A stretch of 64,000 bases of DNA. Origin: Siphonodentalium dalli. Taxonomy: Eukaryota > Mollusca > Scaphopoda > Gadilida > Siphonodentaliidae. A program made the position numbers and the translations under genes. The DNA is taken from the NCBI GenBank assembly GCA_032622095.1, contig CP136061.1:63677127-63741126 (forward strand). Direction: 5' to 3'. Shown in pieces: positions 1-12,884 of the stretch (within the stretch, counting starts at the first letter, position 1; each line of letters opens with the position of its first letter). The notes below the pieces were generated by a model. The model saw only the letters and a program-made list of their open reading frames with translations. It was not told the origin of the DNA and did no database searches.

Positions 1-800
1 TTTCAAAATTCAATCCATTAGCACAGGCTACAGGTCGTACCTTTAGTCTGATCATCATGAAATTTGTCATGGATGTTAACAATGACATGTAGATGGGAAC
101 GAGTCATTTTGAGGTCATTCGGCCAAAAAACATGGCCGCCAGCAGCCATCTTGGATTTTACTCTTTGTATGACTAGATCCTTTAGCACAGGCTACAGGTC
201 GTACCTTTGGTCTGATCATCATAAAATTTGTCATGGATGTTAACAATGACATGTAGATGGGAACAAGTCATTTTGAGGTCATTCGGCCAAAAAACATGGC
301 CGCCAGCAGCCATCTTGGATTTTACTCTTTGTATGACTAAATCATTTAGCACGGGCTACAGGTCGTACTTTTAGTCTGATCATCATAAAATTTGTCATGA
401 ATGTTAATAATGACATGTAGATGGGAACGAGTCATTTTGGGGTCATTCGGCCAAAAAACATGGCCGCCAGCAGCCATCTTGGATTTTACTCTTTGTATGA
501 CTAAATTCAATCCATTAGCATGGGCTACAGGTCGTACCTTTAGTCTGATCGTCATAAAATTTGTCATGGATGTTAACGATGACATGTGGATGGGATATAA
601 TCATTTTGGGGTCATTCGGCCGAAGACATGGCTGTCAGCAGCCATCTTGGATTTTACTTTTCTCTTCAATGTCTATAAACTAGTATTAGACATTCAACTT
701 ACCACATTCCTAATCGCTCCATTGACTGTAATACATTAAATTATTCCCTTTCCAAGTTGAGCTACAGTGTCATTGACACTTTCATTATACATTTTTGGGT
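1..800 (+). repeat. R164 tandem repeats plus flanking module
   Basis: Four units of 164-169 bp at 1-660 (same signature as at 14801), followed by a non-repeated module at 661-800 that includes the sequence TGAGCTACAGTGTCATTGACA. The same module flanks R164 arrays in inverse orientation at 34560 and 60470, so array plus module form one dispersed element. The left end lies outside the window. Confidence 0.8.
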
Positions 801-889
801 GTTAAATGGATATAATTTGTTCAAATAATTGGGACAGGATATACTAACTGTATTTGAAGCTGTAGCTTGGATTATAAGTTGGAAGAAAG

Positions 890-1460
890 TGCCAATTCTG
901 GAAAACTGGCCCACAATTTAGGGTTTTTAGGGCAGAACATCAAAATTGGGGTTCAGACCCTCAATATTGGGGGTTCAGACCAATAAACCCTAATTTTGTG
1001 ACAATTTGGGCAATATCCTATCAGCCCCAACACTAGAAATGATAATTACTACTAAATTGAAGTGAAAGAGACAGAAAAATTATTTATCTAGGATGTCAAA
1101 TTTTGACCAAAATGTTTAGGGGTTCAGGCCCCTGAAACCCTGATTTTAGAACTTAAAACTATTTTTTAAAATGGTACAAAGAATATCAGTATTATTGCAT
1201 AGTAAATTAAACTTATTAGGGAGAATCAAATATATTTTTAGGCATACAATCTGGGGAATAAGAACTGAACCCCAAAATTGGGGTTCAGGCTGCTAAAACC
1301 CTAATTTTGGTTCTTTTTACAAAAATTTCGCTGGAATATGATGAGCATTAATGTCTGCTTACTACATTTAAGTGAATTTAACTAACAAATATTATTTATT
1401 GGTGTGAAATTGGTGTGAAATTGGGGTTCAGGCCCCTAAAACCCTAACTTGGGCACCTTT
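890..1460 (+). repeat. Degenerate repeat with GGGGTTCAGGCCCCTAAAACCC motif
   Basis: Four spaced copies of TTGGGGTTCAGGCC..TAAAACCCTAATTTTGG at about 950, 1125, 1273 and 1425. CCCTAA here is part of the unit, not telomeric repeat. Confidence 0.65.
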
Positions 1461-1661
1461 TTTCAAAAATCAGCCGGCACCATGAAATTCCTCATCGAAA
1501 AGTACCCTAGAAACCATTCTCAGTATAAAGTGAACACCATTTCCCTACGGAGCGTGTTTCGGAGACCGACTAAGTCTAGTGTGACTATGCGACCCCCTCA
1601 AATATACAATGTAATATTTGTCAAATGTATTATGCATTAATGTGTGTATATTGAAATAAAA

Positions 1662-1685
1662 TATCCTATCCTATCCTATCCTATC
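1662..1685 (+). repeat. (TATCC)n microsatellite
   Basis: About five units directly after AAATAAAA; such pentamers often end CR1/LINE-like copies, but no coding part is seen. A short hairpin AGCATGAAAA...TTTTCATGCT follows at 1688-1716 and recurs near 62285-62335. Confidence 0.7.
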
Positions 1686-1689
1686 GAGC

Positions 1690-2250
1690 ATGAAAAGACA
1701 AACTGTTTTCATGCTTGAATCCCCGAATATCCAATGAAACAGGGAATGCATATCTCCATTGTAATTAAAGAAATTTAAAATAAACTGCATGAAAACCACT
1801 TTTCATCGACATTACATGCTTTGAAGTGAGATATCCAGTGATCAAATCTATGGATACGTTCCAAGTGGAACACTTAACAGCACCAGAACAACTTCCTGTT
1901 AACAATTGTCTTAATTAGGCTGTTAATGGCGTCAATAGAAAACAACGTTCTGGTTGACTCAATTACACGACACCTAGCAGCGCATTGACATATCTTATGC
2001 GCATTGTCAATTACACCATACTGCATTCAAAATTCAGTGACCGATTAATCAAAAACTAAAGTTAGCAGCTCTCGGCCAATCAGAATGCCTGTTTCAGTGA
2101 CAAATATTCAAATTACAATTTACAATTACAATACAAGTAAAAATATACTTCAAATGTATTAAACCCTATCTTCAACATTCTCAAAATAAGGCTTTCTGAC
2201 TCAACATGCAATGGTAATTTAATCCATAAATCATCTTTGTACGCTACTCA
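1690..2250. other. AT-rich sequence, nothing recognised
   Basis: Probably intron or intergenic downstream of the cysteine-rich exon. No open frame or repeat relationship was noticed apart from the short hairpin at its left end. Confidence 0.5.
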
Positions 2251-2251
2251 C

Positions 2252-2405
2252 TGCATAAACTATTTTCTGGTACAGATTGATAGGAGCAGGCACATTCATT
2301 AGATTGTCCATTCCATTTACATTGACTATTTGTAAAAGAACAATCTGAGTAACTGTTACAGCCATCTCCTATCTGGGCTCCCCTGACAGCTGTGTGAAGA
2401 CCAAT
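2252..2405 (-). CDS. Exon encoding a six-cysteine EB/EGF-like module, gene unknown
   Basis: A 154-nt open exon with acceptor TTATGTTATAG and a consensus donor GTGAGTAG. It encodes 51 residues starting IGLHTAVRGAQIGDGCN and ending VPENSLC, plus one base (phase 0 in, phase 1 out). Six cysteines follow the pattern C-x5-C-x6-C-x8-C-x1-C-x10-C, which resembles the EB module or an EGF-like fold: small disulphide-bonded extracellular domains repeated in secreted and receptor proteins. It is on the same strand as the RPTP exons but lies beyond that gene's stop codon, so it belongs to another gene; bivalve RPTPs and scavenger-type receptors often carry such modules (inference). No partner exon was recognised in the adjoining kilobases. 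A true exon is likely; the domain name is tentative. Confidence 0.6.
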
Positions 2406-2869
2406 CTATAACATAAGAAGTATTAAGAGGACATATATATCTATTCTAGTAATCAATTTGAGCTAACAAATGAGTGATAATGTAATCTTAAGTGCTCTAT
2501 CAGTTCCAAGCCACCATTTGCAATGAATCGCGTTTTCAGAAAATAGGTGTTATCTTTCCTATGGAAACAAGCATGGCATACGTACCTGTATGCCCCTGAA
2601 GCTCAAGCAATTTAGAGAGTTGGCAATACTAAATATTTGAAAGAATATGGGGTATAAAAAATGGCATAACACCATCAGAATTGTAGGACTGGACCCCAAG
2701 TTCAAAATCAGCCTTTACTTCCATTTGATTAATCCACAATCCAAATTTGATAGCAGTCAGACTACTCAGATCATATCATGATGGCCTACTCGGGCAACAC
2801 CCGTAGAGATCATATTCCACCAGCTCAAAACATGGGTAATTCTGACATGGAACTTGATATACATTTGAA

Positions 2870-3880
2870 ACAAGAGCATCGCTAGGGTGTGGCAAAATAC
2901 GCCCTTTAGCCATTTCGAATTGTACTATCGCAAAATAAGATCATACTTTGAGCTTACATTTGAAGAAAATCTGATATACCCCTAATTTCAATGCCAAAAT
3001 GCGGTCAAATTCTAAGTCGAAAAATGGCCATAACTCATGCAAAAATAATTAGACAGAACCTATAATCAAACTTGGCCTGTAGTTTTAGCTGGGAAATACA
3101 CATACCAGCTTTGGTTCAGCTCAAATAATCAAAACTGGAGTTATCGGTCAGAAACCGAAATGTTATGAAATTGGTCAAATTCTACGTGTCGGCTTGATAC
3201 GACCGTTGTTTGCGCATAAAAACCTGTCTTTAGTGCTAGTAAACCTACACACCAAATTTAATTTCATTCAGTACACATTTACTAAAGTTGTCATCCGGAA
3301 ACCTCAAATTGGCAAAAATTCAAAGTAAAAAGGGACATAACTCTGGTGAAAATTGGCGTGCAGAACCCGAATTCGAACTTGACCTGTGTTTTGCTGGGAG
3401 AAAAAACACATACCAATTTTGGTTCAGATCAAATAATCCAAACTGGAGTTATCGGTCGGAAACCAAAAATGTTAACAGAAGGTCAAATTCTAAGTCGAAA
3501 AGGGGGCATAACTCTGGTGAAAATTGGCGGACGGAACCAGAATTCGATCTTAACCTGTCTTTTCTGCTTCTCTGCTAGTAAACCCACATACCAAATTTAA
3601 TTTAATTTGGTTCACTCTAACTAAAGTTATCATCCGGAAACCTCAGATGGACGGACGGACGGACGCACGAACGCACAGGCTGATTATAATAGTCCTCCGA
3701 AACATTGGGTCGGCAGACAAAAAGGGCCGTAACTCATGTAAAAATAACTGGACGGAACCCATATTCGAACTTGGCCTGTATCTTTAGCTGGGAAATACAC
3801 ATAACAACTTTCGTTCAGATCAAATAATCCAAACTGGAGTTATCGGTCGGAAATCAAAAATGTTCCATAATATTTAGACA
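2870..3880. repeat. Bivalve-type dispersed repeat F1 with (GGAC)n
   Basis: Three to four tandem, diverged units of about 200-280 bp with TTCTAAGTCGAAAA-GGG, CATAACTC(TGGTGAAAAT), CCAAACTGGAGTTATCGGTC and TCATCCGGAAACCTC; a (GGAC)n tract sits at 3648-3668. Frames in it (for example 3288-3578) are repeat-derived, not genes. Confidence 0.7.
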
Positions 3881-4469
3881 TTTCACTGAATTTATATCAT
3901 CTACTAGTATGAACATAAGACAATTTTTTACCCTGGTCACAATATATGTCCTGGTAATATCAGATCAATCTAATCCTGAACGCGGAATTACTATTTATGA
4001 AATTGTCAACTTCATTTAAATTCATAATATTTTGACCGAAATATATGGATGGATTAACAGATGATTTAGTTATTGTACAGTACATGCCAGACTATAGCCC
4101 AAAAATACCTCAAATTCATGTTCAAACTTGTCTGCGCACATGCCACAGGTTTTCCTGTAACCTGTCAGCCACATGGTCTTTCTCGCCAAAATCATACTTT
4201 TGATATTAATGAAAGTTAAGTTTGTATTTGCTGTTGTACCCTGACCCCTTTTCATTTATCATTTCCCTCATTTTATATGAAATTTAAATAGTCAAAACAG
4301 TAAAACACAAACGGCAGCTTTCCTATGATCGGTTGCAGTTTGAAGCATTGGTGACCAGTGATATCAAATCAAATACACAACCGGACCTGTACAAAACAAC
4401 TCTTTTTATATTGATTTATGGTCCTCTTTTTTTGTTTGACACCAAACCGGGTCCATTTTATGTTATTAA

Positions 4470-5799
4470 GGCCAAAAAAAAAAAGATGCTATGTTTCCGT
4501 ACATCGACCGACCCTAAAAATAACCCGCCGACCCTAATCTTTTTATTGATATTTTGAGAAAAAGTCAAAATTTTCTTTAAAAAAACAAAAACAAAAAATG
4601 GTTTTTATTGTTTTTACTAATAAATGCTCATAAATATTGATGATCATTAGTGTGCAAAACACATGGTTTCTAACATATGCCTGTGAAAAGTGACCATGAA
4701 GTGACTGTTGTCTCAAAAGCCCCAGGTGTGTGATGGGTTTTGGATTGATGGGCATGAATTTTGCAATTTTAATTTCATGAGAGTGGATCTCATGCCTGCT
4801 TTACCTGTATGCCTTGTTTGGGACTTATGGAACATACTCATGGATTCCAAATAAACATGCATGCACATTTATTATTTTCTTGGGAAATTCTCCCCCTGCA
4901 CAGTGCTTATTTGAGTCTGCAAGTTTATTAATTTTGAGGCTATGAAAATTGAAATCAGCACAAACTCAAGATTTCTATATGATTCTGATACCAAATTGAT
5001 GAGCTTATAATTTTATGCATGTACATATTCAATTACATTATGGCATACATGTGAACATTTAAATATTGAATAAAACACTACATGACACATACTATATTGA
5101 TTCCTATGCTTGACCTACATGTACTATACAATTATTAACTATAGTTGATGTTTTGCTCAAGAGTTTCCCCTGTGCTATTATTTGGGTCTGCACTGTTATT
5201 AACTTTCAATGTAATTTCCCCCCTGCACTATTATTTGGGCCTGCACTTTTATTTGGAGCCCGAGAGTACCGGTAGGAACACTATCAACAGACATGGTGTG
5301 AGTGTATCTGTATATATGCATGTATAGAGGTTATCACCACATATGTTTAAGTAGGGATGCAGCTACTGTTTCCAAAAACCAGGCATGCTAGGTTGGGTGT
5401 ACTGGCTACGTCCATACAAGATGTAGTCGTCACAATACAAGTATGGTATAATGGCGGTATTATGGGTAAAATTCTAATAAAAGTTAGTGACATCAATTTT
5501 GTACCAAGTTTGTAGCCAAATTGATGAAAATGTGGTATGTGAATAATAAATAACATACTTAAGCATGAAGTAAGTTTGATCTTTCATCAATCTTAATGTA
5601 TATTTCCACTGTATTTATCAAGTAATACTTTCCCCACAACACAAGTTGGCATTTTATGTCACTTCGGACGAGGTAATTCAATATTTCTGCAGCTGGATAA
5701 AAAATATCAAAATAAAATAAAAAAATAAAAATTTCCCTACCTACCTACCATAATTTTTTCACTCCGTTATCGGAAACATACTATCTTTTTTTTTTGGCC
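4470..5799. mobile_element. Probable 1.3 kb inverted-repeat element
   Basis: GGCC followed by an A run and then GATGCTATGTTTCCG at 4470 pairs with the inverted CGGAAACATACTATC, T run and GGCC ending at 5799. Inside are two to three loose repeats of TTTCCCCCTGCACTATTATTTGGGCCTGCA type (about 4890 and 5150-5260). No coding region or clear target duplication. Confidence 0.45.
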
Positions 5800-5984
5800 T
5801 AACTAATATATTACCGGCATAATTTGTTCAATATTATAAAGTTCCCTTACACCTAAGAACTTCAAAAAATTCCTAGGTTACTTAATTTGAACAGGTGGAA
5901 CATAATAAATATATTCAGGTGTAGGCAGAGTAGAGATTTATGACATGATCTAACAGACAACTAAACTATAACTTGATTTATAGT

Positions 5985-6260
5985 CGAAAAAGGGAACAGA
6001 CCCAAATTCAAACTTGACCTGAATTTTCATATATTTGAAAGTTATTTTAAGATAACTTGAGATATTATCTAGACAACAGAATAATTTGCAAATTCTAAGT
6101 CAGAAAGGGGGATAAATCCATCAAGAATGGTTGTAGCCGACCCAAAATTGCACATTAATGAGAACCTCTTATATGTCGATCATGTGCCACATTTAAAAAA
6201 AGTTTTCATGCAGACAATGAACATTTCGGACAGACAAATGAAAAGACTGACAGATGCATG
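5985..6260. repeat. F1 repeat fragment
   Basis: GTCGAAAAAGGGAACAGACC, TTCTAAGTCAGAAAGGGGGA and a diverged GGACAGAC end resemble F1. Confidence 0.45.
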
Positions 6261-7655
6261 TACCACTCATTTATATCGTCCCCTGAATTATTTTTCAAGT
6301 TACAATCAATTTTAATATTTTCATTATGGATTAAAAGGGGTTCTCTATGCCAATTTCAATAAATTCCTGGCAATAATAACGATCTAATATCGAAATAATG
6401 TCACAATATATAGAAAAATAAGTAATATGAGTCGAAGATGTTTTCTGTAAATGTTCAGGTTAACAAGTTATCTTAAAATCAAAGTTAATAATTTGATATA
6501 AATTTAAATAAATTACAGTACGAATTTCTGTCCACAAGAAGTAATCAAATTAATTGACGGAAAATAGATTGGGCAATGCGTGGCACACATGATCGTGTTA
6601 GAAATTATGTTGATACGGGGCGTAAACTCAAGCCACTCACTGACTAGTGACTATACAATTATAACTTAAATGAGTATATGGGACTTGTGTACATATAATA
6701 GAACATTTATCTGATACATTTGCTTGAAAACTGTACCAAAATTACTTAACGACAATAGAACTATTTTCGCATTCTGGCTAATCTGCCATCCGTAACATTA
6801 CTTCATACTCAACACTTTCAAATAATGGAAATCTGGTTACCTTATTCTACGAAGCAAGGAAAAAAGAAACTAACAGCATTTAAGAACAGTGTCCCTTTAA
6901 GCAGGGAAACAATATTAGCTCATGTCAACTGACTTAGTTTATTGGGGGATTGGGCCAGTTGTTAAATAAGTTGAGTGGTGTCTACTTGATCAATAGTATG
7001 GAAATATTTCCAGAACATACCAATGTAAGGAGCCGGAGGACCCAAGACTTTGGTTGCTTCATTCTAGCTCTCCATATCATAGATTTCAACTCTCTTGATC
7101 ACTGGTATTAATCTGTGCTGCATGCAGTCAATGAATTTCCAGAATATGATGTTTCTCTCTTTCTGGGTAAATTATTTGTAGAATCTGAAATACAAGATTT
7201 AAAGCGACCAGTAATGTGCAAGCTTAACTTTAATAACATTATTATGAGTCTTTAATTTTTTTGCATGATGACTCTTTGAGGATGATGTACTGTGAGCTGA
7301 TAAATTCTATTTAATCATATATTTGTTTATTTTATATGCACATGACATAACATGATTGTATTATCCTGTATATTGGACAATACAGAACATGTGACAATCA
7401 AACAATAAAGATCATTTAAAATAATAAATATACAGCTACCAGTGCAGATACCATTGTTTATATGTCAACAATTACTGGCATTTTGTGTATTGCCCTTTTA
7501 AATAATTTTTATTTTCTTCCTATAAAAAGGGAAGAAAATAAAAATACTTCAAATATAAATTTCCTGTTTACCTTGTCATATTTAATGAGGTTGCATTCAG
7601 AATTTGAAAGGGAAAAGGTGGTGGTTTCTTCTATTTAACTTGATAATTATTATTT
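6260..7655. other. No gene seen
   Basis: AT-rich, stop-dense in all frames; only the small hairpin at 7505 stands out. Confidence 0.5.
7505..7545. repeat. Perfect 16-bp hairpin
   Basis: ATTTTTATTTTCTTCC, a 9-base spacer and GGAAGAAAATAAAAAT. Purpose unknown. Confidence 0.8.
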
Positions 7656-7659
7656 ATAA

Positions 7660-7800
7660 TTCTGCCTTATATTTTGATATAGTGGGCATTCTATATTTTA
7701 ATATAGGGGGCATTCTATATTTTGATATAGGGGGCATTCTATATTATGACATGGGGGCATTTTATATTTTGATATATGTCGGGGGCTTTCTAAGAGATAA
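7660..7800 (+). repeat. 24-bp minisatellite, about five copies
   Basis: Unit GGGGGCATTCTATATTTTGA+TATA, slightly diverged, GT-rich at its right end. Confidence 0.85.
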
Positions 7801-8149
7801 TGTTTTTCATCTTCCTTTCTCAGGTTTGGACCGTGGACAACAATTTGGTGTTCTTCGTCCTGTCTTAGTGTTTTGTATTTAAGAGTCCTGTTTCAATGCA
7901 ATAATTAAGCAATTTTTTGATGGAAGATCACATTTTTACTGGAATATTAAAGGTCAGGTAAATTTGCATTCTTTATAAAATCTTAATATGGCAGTTTGGG
8001 CTACTTTAATATTATCTACATAGAAAACTTCATGCATGTAAATCATAATCATTAATGGGTGGGCCATACAGAAAACTTCATGTAAATATTAATCTGAACA
8101 TGAAAACTGCAATACCATCAATATCATTGCATATAGAGGTCAAACTCAA

Positions 8150-8935
8150 AGCATATTAGCTTTTACTGGCCATGCACCAGGGAGGGATCCGGATCCCTCA
8201 GCCCAGTAGGAGAAATCTTTTTAATCTGAACCTGATAACTGCAAACTCCTAGCACCTAGACTGTCACCATGCTCTCCAAGTGTAGGAAATTTGTTACCTG
8301 ACCCCCACCCCCCAAGGTTGAAAAATTTACAACTGGGTGCCATTTCAGTCCAAGAATTTGACCAAAACCAGGAAAATATATTACTATTGTTATAAAAACA
8401 ACAAATTCCCCACTAATAATTCATTGGAAAATGAATATACAAGATACAAGTATACATTAAACCAACCAACACCCCTCACTGGATAGCTGACCAAATTTGG
8501 CAAATTCACACCCAAATTTGTTTTCTTAATTAGCAGTTTTTGACTCCCAACCATTCTCAATCTCTTTCAGTCCAATTGTTGGAAATTTCAAACCTGTCAC
8601 CCCCCCCCCCCCATATTGGAAATTTCTAAGTGATATGGTCATTTCAGTCCAAAATGTGGACAAGTACATATAACATACAGCTGTGTCAAAAATCTACCAT
8701 ATATCTAATGTAATATTATTACTGTTGGTATAAAAAAAACAATTACCCCAGTGATTTCCCCACTAATTATTCATTGAAAAATCGAACTATGTGAACACTT
8801 TCAACTTATCGTTGGTGTGAAATTTCCAACTACAGTACTGTTGTGTCAGGTATGAAATTACCTATTGTTGAAAATGTTTACCAAAGTTTATACCCCACGT
8901 GTTGTCACGTCCAGGTGCATCTACACCCCCTCCTT
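8150..8935. repeat. F2 dispersed repeat with poly-C tracts
   Basis: Repeated GTTGGAAATTTCAAACCTG, CATTTCAGTCCAA and C-run motifs, shared with 29090-30170 and 13300-13720. CCACGTGTTGTCACGTCCAGG near 8895 matches the family end at 30130. Confidence 0.6.
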
Positions 8936-8939
8936 TTAT

Positions 8940-9820
8940 TCACACATCCCCGATGGTCATAATTCATGTGCTACATGCATCATGTATGGTGAGAACTAAA
9001 CTGATGGTTTTCGTTGATAGTTGTTTAACTTCAAATTCAATGAAGTTATAACGATAGGGTGGACAAGTGGCTTCCACAAACCTGAACAAATGTCTAGCAT
9101 CGCCATCAACCCTGCCAACGTCAAAAGTGTCCGCTGCCAATACATGTATAGCAACTCCCGGGCTTTAGCGGGTATGATCGGGTACCGGTATACTTCCCGC
9201 GCGTTACGATAAAATTTACAACCCGGAAGTGGATTATTTACCTCTCAGGAAAAAAAGGAAATACAACCATCAAAGCAGACGTATACAGACACGCGCGAGT
9301 GGCCTTATCGCCCTCAATCTTATGTTTAACTTGAAATAAGATATCACTTTATTTGAATCTTACCGCATTTGTGAAATTAACTCTGTGTCAGGGGACGTAA
9401 GAATCAAAATTTGCGCCTTTAAACAATTAACTCACGTCGAAATTAAGAGTACCATCCGCACATAACGAAGCCTGTTATAGTTGTTAGAAGTATATTTGTA
9501 CTGATAAAATAAACCTTTAGAAGTTGTTGGGCAAGTTTCTTCAATAATAACGCCGTCAAACAATCTTCACTTCCTGAATGGATATGTGTTGTATAATGTC
9601 GTATAGACGCTTAGACTGACAAGGAAGTTAGGATCTTGAATTAATGAACGATTAATTTCTTGACGGGATCACCACATATAACAGCAGGGAATTGAATGAA
9701 GCACTTCGTCATTTATCGTGAATTAAATATTATAAAGTACATTTCCATGTAATATATTGCGCCGTACGTGGAATGCTATTAATAAATAGTTAACGGAATG
9801 CATAAAATTTACCACTCATA
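8940..9820. other. Non-repetitive stretch with more CpG
   Basis: 9110-9330 is richer in CpG than its surroundings and contains an ETS-type site (CCCGGAAGTGG at 9221). It could be a promoter, but no adjoining first exon was found. Confidence 0.25.
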
Positions 9821-9824
9821 TTAA

Positions 9825-10296
9825 AGGTACTCAATCCGACCAGACGGTTCCCATATCATCCAGTTACAACAACAACAACAACAACAACTTTTCTCCAAAA
9901 TACGCTTTTATCTATTAATTACCACAAAATAATGCTAACCGCTGTCAACCCTGCATGTCAACTGTGTTATAAAATTTCCCAAAACGTGTTATTTATCAAC
10001 ATGTTGTTCAACGAAATATGGCCGTATTATCATTTGAGTATCAAGAAATTTGGCCGTATTACTATTTGATTTTAGAGTTATCCATCTTCATCCGCGATTT
10101 TGTCCGAGACCGTGGATTTGACGGCTCTTTTCTGGGCCACAAATAAATCCACATTTCGAGAAATAACAAATTTCAAAAATCGATATCTGATCACTCTGAG
10201 CTTTGATGGGTGGGTTCCTCGGCTCGAATCAAATATTTTGTACCCCCGAAGCCAAATATATAGTAATTTGGGAGCGTTATTGCGGATTATGCATCT
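9825..10296. mobile_element. Diverged second copy of the TTAA-flanked MITE
   Basis: TTAA at 9821-9824 and 10297-10300 bracket a diverged relative of the 53878-54286 element: same start (AGGTACTCAATCCGACCAGAC), same inner sequences (GATTTTAGAGTTATCCATC, TCTGGGCCAC, GAGCTTTGATGGGTGGG). The left half is replaced by unrelated sequence and a (CAA)n microsatellite near 9868-9890. Confidence 0.65.
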
Positions 10297-10859
10297 TTAA
10301 TTGATACACAATATTACCATGAGCTACCACATGTCCATCCCTTTATGCGGATCTTTGTTTTTTCAGTTAGACTGATGTATTTCACACATTGTTCTGCTTG
10401 TTTGCCACTCGGGTGTTGGGGCTTTTTCATATTATAGCGATTTTCAACAAACAACTGCGATTTTTTTTGCGATAAAATCCTTGTTGGGGGGGGGGTATTT
10501 CTCTCAAAATTAACACTAAAACTATATGTATCTTTTCAAACTCAATTTCATTCGAACGGTATTTAATAAGTGTCTGCGTCGATAGCGTTACATAGGCACC
10601 TGACTTGATATTTTTCTCTTAAAGTGACACCGACAACAGTGCCGACGATACGATTTTTTATTTATTTTGAAGATATATCTGAAAAAGTATACAGTGTCAC
10701 TGTGTGAACGTACGCATGCATCGTAATTAAACTATGAACAATCCCAATGTTTCCATGATTTCCCACGAGAACATAGGCCAGGAGAGTTTTCTATAACAAC
10801 CTACGAGCACTTAGATTAATACAGGTAGTCAATGCTCACATGTTTCGAAGCGGATTTTT

Positions 10860-11215
10860 TTAAAACAAATTTTCAAAATGTTCATAAAAAAAAATCACAA
10901 TTGGGAATCTAGTGATATTTCAACCAGAAATGAGCAGAACTGTGGAATATAAGTGAGGCATACCATAACCCATGAATATTCCAACTCATAGGGGAAAATA
11001 TTGTTACTTTGGCTCAAAATGGCCACCAAAATGGCCGGCAAAATGTGGAAAATGGTAGATATATTGTCCCAGTGTGTCTTGCAATCGCGTACAAGTTGTG
11101 GTTGATGAACAACATTGGCTATTCTGCCTTCTATACATTGAACACTAACATGTCTGATGCACTTTGGTTAATTGTTACTATTGTAACCAAGATAATACCA
11201 GAATATTGAATAATT
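10860..11215 (+). repeat. Dispersed copy of the fold-back arm
   Basis: Matches 22635-22930 of the left arm (CACAATTGGGAATCT, AAGTGAGGCATA, CTTTGGCTCAAAATGG, TGTGGTTGATG, CATTGAACACTAACATGTC), as a lone fragment without inverted partner. Confidence 0.75.
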
Positions 11216-11454
11216 GAATCCATAATTGCTCAGATTCTACATACACTGACGATGATGATATGTCAAATTCAAGATTTTTTCGCCAAATAGATCCAGAGAA
11301 ATGCTTTGTTAAAAATCCATTGCTATTTTTTGCTGGATTTATGCAAAACGTGCATCCCCCTAGATGTATATTGGTTTGGATATACATATATATGCTAAAA
11401 CGTGGCAATTATTGAGTTGAGAGAGAATATGTCTGTAAAAGTGAAATCAACTTG

Positions 11455-11590
11455 TTAGTATAGCCTAAAATGTTAAATATATCCAGCTGGTTACTACTAA
11501 TTATTATAGTCTAAAATGTTATATATGTCCAGCTGGCTAATACTTGTTATTACAGTCTAAGGTGTTATATATGTCCAGCTGGTTACTACT
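11455..11590 (+). repeat. About 57-bp tandem repeat, 2.5 copies
   Basis: GTCTAAAATGTTATATATGT and CCAGCTGGTTACTACT recur three times. Confidence 0.8.
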
Positions 11591-11759
11591 TGGTGATTTT
11601 ATTTGCATATTGCTGAGGGGTTCCTCAATCAACGAAATGCAAGGAGGGGTACATAATTCAGAAAGCCTGGCCTTCACTTTCCACAATGTAAATTATACAC
11701 ACACTTATTGAATTGTGCAGAGTACCGTATAGGCATCTACCTATAGGACATGGAGGGTG

Positions 11760-12690
11760 TAGATACCCATCTACACACGAATTAAATGAAATCAAGTAGC
11801 TAACCACTGATAACAAAAAAGTATCAAATATTAGTGCAGTGAAATTGATTAAAATAAGGAAACAATGAGATGATGAAATTCCACCCCCATAATGTTAAAA
11901 CACACCTTTAATTTTACAGGTGATGGCCTAGGACATGGATAGTTAAGATGCCTATACACGAATTACCACTTAATATATAAATACTCATTGATGATTATAG
12001 TTTAGTTGCCTATATAGGAAATGTTCAAATAAAAAATGTTTAACAAACGCTGTCGGACTTATTATATCTGAACATTTCCCATCAAAGAATATGAACCCTT
12101 CTGTACATTGTGCTTACTTTTCGTATGACTGTCATCTGCATGTTACTCGAACACCTTCCAAATTAATAGTAGACCATTCTAATGTATACATACCTTTATA
12201 ACTGAGTGTATGGGAGAATTAATTTAGTAAAGAAATGCTTAATTGGAATCAAGCAGCGAACCGCTGATAAAAAGTATCCATTTACCAGTTCAGGCTTAAT
12301 AGTAAATTGTTTAAAATAAGGAACCGATGAGATGATGAAATTCTACCTTCAAATTTCCTAAACGGGAATGAGAACAACAACTGAAACTTTCACTAAAGTT
12401 ATCACATTAATATTCTTGGACTTTGTGACTAGGACCTCCATCTATTTGAATTTATGATATAGTTTTCAAACATACATAAGCACATATAGACTATGCAACT
12501 ACCACAGGCGACCATGTACTTTGTTGAATGGAACAGTTTTTATTATAGAGGCCGTCCTAACTATATACGGATATGCAAAGGCATGATTGTATGCACGTAA
12601 ATTGAATTCATAAACTTCTTGTATTTTTGTATCTGGATTTATTCATACGCCTATAGTACATGAAGTTCGTTCTCCGTCCCCTTAGTGTAT
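11760..12690. other. No gene; local duplication
   Basis: 11780-11885 and 12240-12350 are diverged duplicates (AATCAAGxAGCxAACCxCTGATAA, ATGAGATGATGAAATTC). 12160-12240 resembles 59210-59300 (ATAGACCATTCCAATGTATAC, TTTAGTAAAGAAA). No coding region was seen. Confidence 0.5.
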
Positions 12691-12884
12691 TTTTTGTTGT
12701 CTATAAAACTATCCATGGAGTCCACAGAAGAGATGGCATTGCTAATGATTTAAAGGGGTGGGTCCCTATCTCCGAATCGGAAACAAAAATGGGGTGATAT
12801 AGGTATATACCCACAGGACGGATTTTGTTTGCGCCTATATATATATTGTCCGTTTTTTTTCCTGACACCCCTGCGTTCAGTGAA

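Noticed and set aside
940-1460. CCCTAA motifs as interstitial telomere repeat
   Set aside because: They occur once per long degenerate unit rather than in tandem.
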